Positions 60,804 to 64,000 of a stretch of DNA of 64,000 nt are shown here, piece after piece (positions within the stretch are counted from its first letter, which is position 1; each line of letters starts with the position of its first letter). Origin of the DNA: Tetranychus cinnabarinus (taxonomy: Eukaryota > Arthropoda > Arachnida > Trombidiformes > Tetranychidae). The notes under the pieces were generated by a model that worked only from the letters and a program-made list of their open reading frames with translations, ran no database searches and was not told the DNA's origin. The stretch covers positions 11,532,001 to 11,596,000 of the forward strand of contig WHVY01000003.1 of assembly GCA_022266195.1 (NCBI GenBank), written 5' to 3'. The translations under genes and the position numbers were made by a program.

Positions 60804-63800
60804 ACTTGGAGTTTCCAGTGATGAGAAATAAAATGTTCAGCATTGTATTAATTGCATCAAAATATTGTATGCTTATATCAAAAGATCATCTCTGTGTAAA
60901 TAATGTTTGAATATCATGTACAAGTGTTTCATTGTAAGTTATCAGCTCAAGGCGACTCATTCCTCTCGCGTGTATCCCAAATATTCATTTGTATCACAAA
61001 AAGTCAACCCTTTAATCTCGTGAGATTCAAGTTCATTTTTAGAAATCACATGCAAATATTGAAAGCATGGAAAAATACTGCTCTCAAAAAAGTTCAACTG
61101 CTTTCATCAATTTCAAAATGGAAATTAAACAAAACACTGTCGAATTTTATATTGAATCACTTTGTACCTTTTCATTCCAGAGTTTATCTACACAAAAAAT
61201 CTCCATTTTATCAAAAAAATTCTACGAAAGCTGAAAATCTAGTTGAACAACGCCCTCTGAACTTCCGTTCAAACTCCGAAATTGAAAAATAAGTCCAATT
61301 ATTATTATGCTCTTAATATCACTGAATATAAAGACTTGAATTTCATCAATTTAGTCGATACATTGATGAGTAAACTTGAGTTTTCCATTTTCCCGGTTCA
61401 AATATCAATAACCATTTCTTTGGATGAGTCCACGAGTTGCAGTTGATAGACTTTTGTCTAGTTAAATATGAATTCAAATTACATGCAAGTAACTTGAGTA
61501 CATGAATATTTGAGAGCAACTTAAAAAGCAAAATTTGCCCCAAAATTAACCAGTTTTCCTGTGTTTCCCATGTTTTGATTAGAATGCTCGAGAGGTTTAA
61601 TCATGTAAAAATATTTACATTCAAGTGAAAGACAAAAAGATGAAAATGCAATTTAAATAACTAATCAAGAATGAAGTTTGTAAAATGCTTTTCTCCAAAT
61701 GTAAAATGAAACAATTCAATTATCATTGTTATGAATAATTCTTACTCTCTCAACGTTAACTCACCATTTCGTCAATTTCATCAAAATTTAATATCTTTTC
61801 CTATGAATCCTAAAACTTGGAAATCACAATTGAAAGTTTTCATTTTTGCTCAGCACTTTAAGCATGAAATTTTCGTATTTCCTTTAGTTGTTCAATCAGA
61901 TTCAATTTATTTACCAATTTCGTCACAAACACTTCTTAATTGATTAACTTTGTTGCTTCCTCTGAACAGGGAATGAAACTTGCCTTACAACTTTTAGCAC
62001 TTTCTTCAGTCTTGTTCGTTCTTCTAATAGTCAATTTGAAAGCTCACTGGTGATGATGATATTCACACTGGATTGCAACTGAATAAGCTGTCAAAAGTTC
62101 AACAATCATTTGATAATCAATCTTTACCAAAAGGCAAACAAAGATGACAAGATAATGATTGTTTAAGGTTACGAGATAAAACTTTTTGTTTTTCCTTGCC
62201 TTTCATGTTTACGCAACTTGATCAACAGCTTTTTTCGCGCAAAACAAAAAGATGGGAAACATAAATGAAAATGAAAAACAAAAGCAGACAAAACATGATT
62301 TAATATCGAATCAGCAAACGGAAATGAACATTATTCAACAGAATAGTACAAGGAAATGAAATACGAAAAAAACTTTCAAACTAAATGCTACAAATGATAA
62401 CGAAGCAAAAAGTGATGAAGACAACGAAATGATTGTAAATATTAATAAAATTGGGAAATTGAAGTCATTTAGTTAGGAAACGACGAACTTCTCAGTTCCA
62501 AGTCACAATCGAGCTAGAAAATTGTTCCAAGCAGAAAATTGGAGAAAACTCATTTTTAAACTTTTCGCGTTGCGCTCAGCCTTTCAATCGTCAGTTAGCA
62601 TGTCAGGAAATTGTTGAAAATTTCATCTAATTTCGAATTTCAAGTTGTATAAACGATAATTTCAGACAGGTTATCAATCGTCTTTTTATTTTTCGTTCTA
62701 TGTTCTTTCCGAATTTCTGCATTCATTTGGTTTCTTCTTTTTCTTGTTTTGCCTAAAAATTGATGAAATTTTGTTGGACAATTTTTCTTGTCTGCAATTT
62801 CTCGACTGGACAAAACAAAACAACGTCAACAACCTTTTTCATCTTTCATTGCTTGAAGCAATTCTGCAGAAGAAAAGTGTCGCTCTTAATCAAGCTTCCA
62901 ATCAAATTGTTACAGTTGATGAGTTTTTGGTTTATAAGGTTAGATGCGAAGAGTTGAAAGATTTTGATCAACCTTGAAGGTAAACTTTTTGTTTCTATTT
63001 ATTGGCAAATTTGCACTGGAAAGGTGTTTAGTCAATGTGGTAATAATAAAAGGTAATAATTCTGTACTGGGAGTGAAAGTATTGTAATAGCATTGGATTA
63101 TGCTTGGAAGAATGAAGTGAAAAGATGAAAAATGTAAAGGAAAAGTTGAAGTCAATTTTATTGTAACCTTCAAGTTGAGTGTTGATGGGTTGTGAATGGA
63201 AGGTTCAGTGTTGAACAAGCCATTTGTTGGTTAGATGAGACAGTCAATCAAATGCAATCTCAAAGATTAAAATTGGTCGATTTAACTTGTTCAATATAAG
63301 AAGGTTGGAAGGTGTAAAGGGAAAGAATGATGATGATGAGAAAAGATGGAAATGGGATAAAACGAGATAATTTGTTTGCAATGGAAATAATGAGAAGAAG
63401 AAAAGTTCCAACTTTGACAAATGTCTCAACAGAAAGTGAGTAAACTGAAAGGGAAGAAAAAATAACACAAAAAGGTAAAAAAGGTTAAATGAACAGTTAA
63501 GATGAATGTCAAAGCTCATCAATTTCAAATGATTTCCAGTCTTTGCCTACTTTGGCCAAGATTAACACTCGAAATCTAACCAGCAATTACAATTGGAAAA
63601 CCATTTAATCTGAAGAGACAGTAATTAAAAAGGAATGCAATTTAAAATGGAAAATCAACTTTTACCAATTAAAGTAATTGTCTCAATTCCATGGTCTATC
63701 AAGAGAACAAAAGTAAACGAAAAATTTTTCTCCATCAAAAATGTTTACCAAAATACGATCAATAGAGAGATTTTAATCAGAATAAAATGATTCAATTGAA

Positions 63801-64000
63801 TGGAATCAACTTTCATTTTTCAAACTTCTTTTCCCTTCAATCAACTTTCTCTTTACTTTAAGGTTTCATTTGACATTTTTTCATCCTTTTTCTTCTTCGT
63901 CTTCTTCTTCGTCCTTTTAATGGTAAACATTTAATCACGCAAAAAGGCAAATCAATTTAATCATCAATTAATAATTTGCAAACTTTGGGTTCACTTTTTT

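Larger units (their letters stand above)
39349..64000. other. Gene-poor region upstream of the nephrin-like gene
   Basis: About 24.6 kb with no convincing gene on either strand; the ORFs are short and compositionally random. Contents: AT-rich sequence, (GA)n at 39121-39134, (ATG)n at 41153-41173 and near 52040, nine exact CTGGGAGT octamers, and transposon debris at 52930-53395 and 57270-58010. It may be 5' regulatory DNA, or a long leader intron if a further upstream exon exists. Confidence 0.6.

Noticed and set aside
1..64000. CRISPR arrays, rRNA, prokaryotic operons or viral genes
   Set aside because: None seen; the sequence is eukaryotic with spliceosomal introns throughout.

Overview
This window looks like AT-rich arthropod nuclear DNA (roughly 70% A+T by eye), with GT-AG introns, short introns in housekeeping genes and multi-kilobase introns in an adhesion-receptor gene. 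The tandem F-box genes, small introns and compact head-to-head or tail-to-tail gene pairs fit a spider mite (Tetranychus-like) or a related acariform mite. That assignment is inference from gene content.

Layout. (1) About 1-9,700: a minus-strand tandem array of F-box/degenerate-LRR genes. It holds one gene cut by the left edge, one complete gene (1826-3639), one frameshifted copy (5447-7139), a scrambled remnant (4491-4606) and a duplicated piece of a last exon (5257-5430). The array is riddled with transposon debris: a MULE-type transposase fragment (3909-4349), an internally deleted hAT element with TIRs and an imperfect 8-bp target duplication just upstream of the frameshifted F-box gene (7210-8270), and a ~275-bp dispersed repeat. 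(2) About 9,700-15,330: three housekeeping genes, CSTF3 (minus), PSMB1 (plus, divergent from CSTF3) and GSTZ1 (minus, tail-to-tail with PSMB1). The last CSTF3 intron carries a second copy of the dispersed repeat, split by a 203-bp MITE. The array copy provides the empty site. (3) 15,981-39,012 (probably to 39,348): one long minus-strand gene for a nephrin/Sticks-and-stones/Hibris-type receptor with nine Ig domains, one FN3 domain, a TM helix and a short tail. I reconstructed ten exons with matching phases, plus a candidate signal-peptide exon. (4) About 39,350-64,000: roughly 24.6 kb in which I find no convincing gene. It holds a decayed Tc1/mariner-type transposase, copies of its flanking repeat, microsatellites, and a recurring CTGGGAGT octamer.

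Function. CSTF3 (mRNA 3'-end cleavage), PSMB1 (20S proteasome) and GSTZ1 (tyrosine catabolism) are ordinary housekeeping genes in a compact cluster. F-box proteins normally supply substrates to SCF ubiquitin ligases upstream of the proteasome. The nephrin-like receptor would act at the cell surface in cell-cell recognition (myoblast fusion or nephrocyte diaphragm in flies).

Most interesting signals: patchwork identity between F-box copies (5' half with introns nearly identical, LRR half strongly diverged), intron presence/absence between paralogues, matched empty and occupied insertion sites inside one window, a perfect 39-nt palindrome spanning the hAT end and host flank, a ~0.9-kb TIR element packed with GAATC words around a tRNA-like promoter (27,991-28,887), and the CTGGGAGT octamer enriched upstream of the receptor gene.
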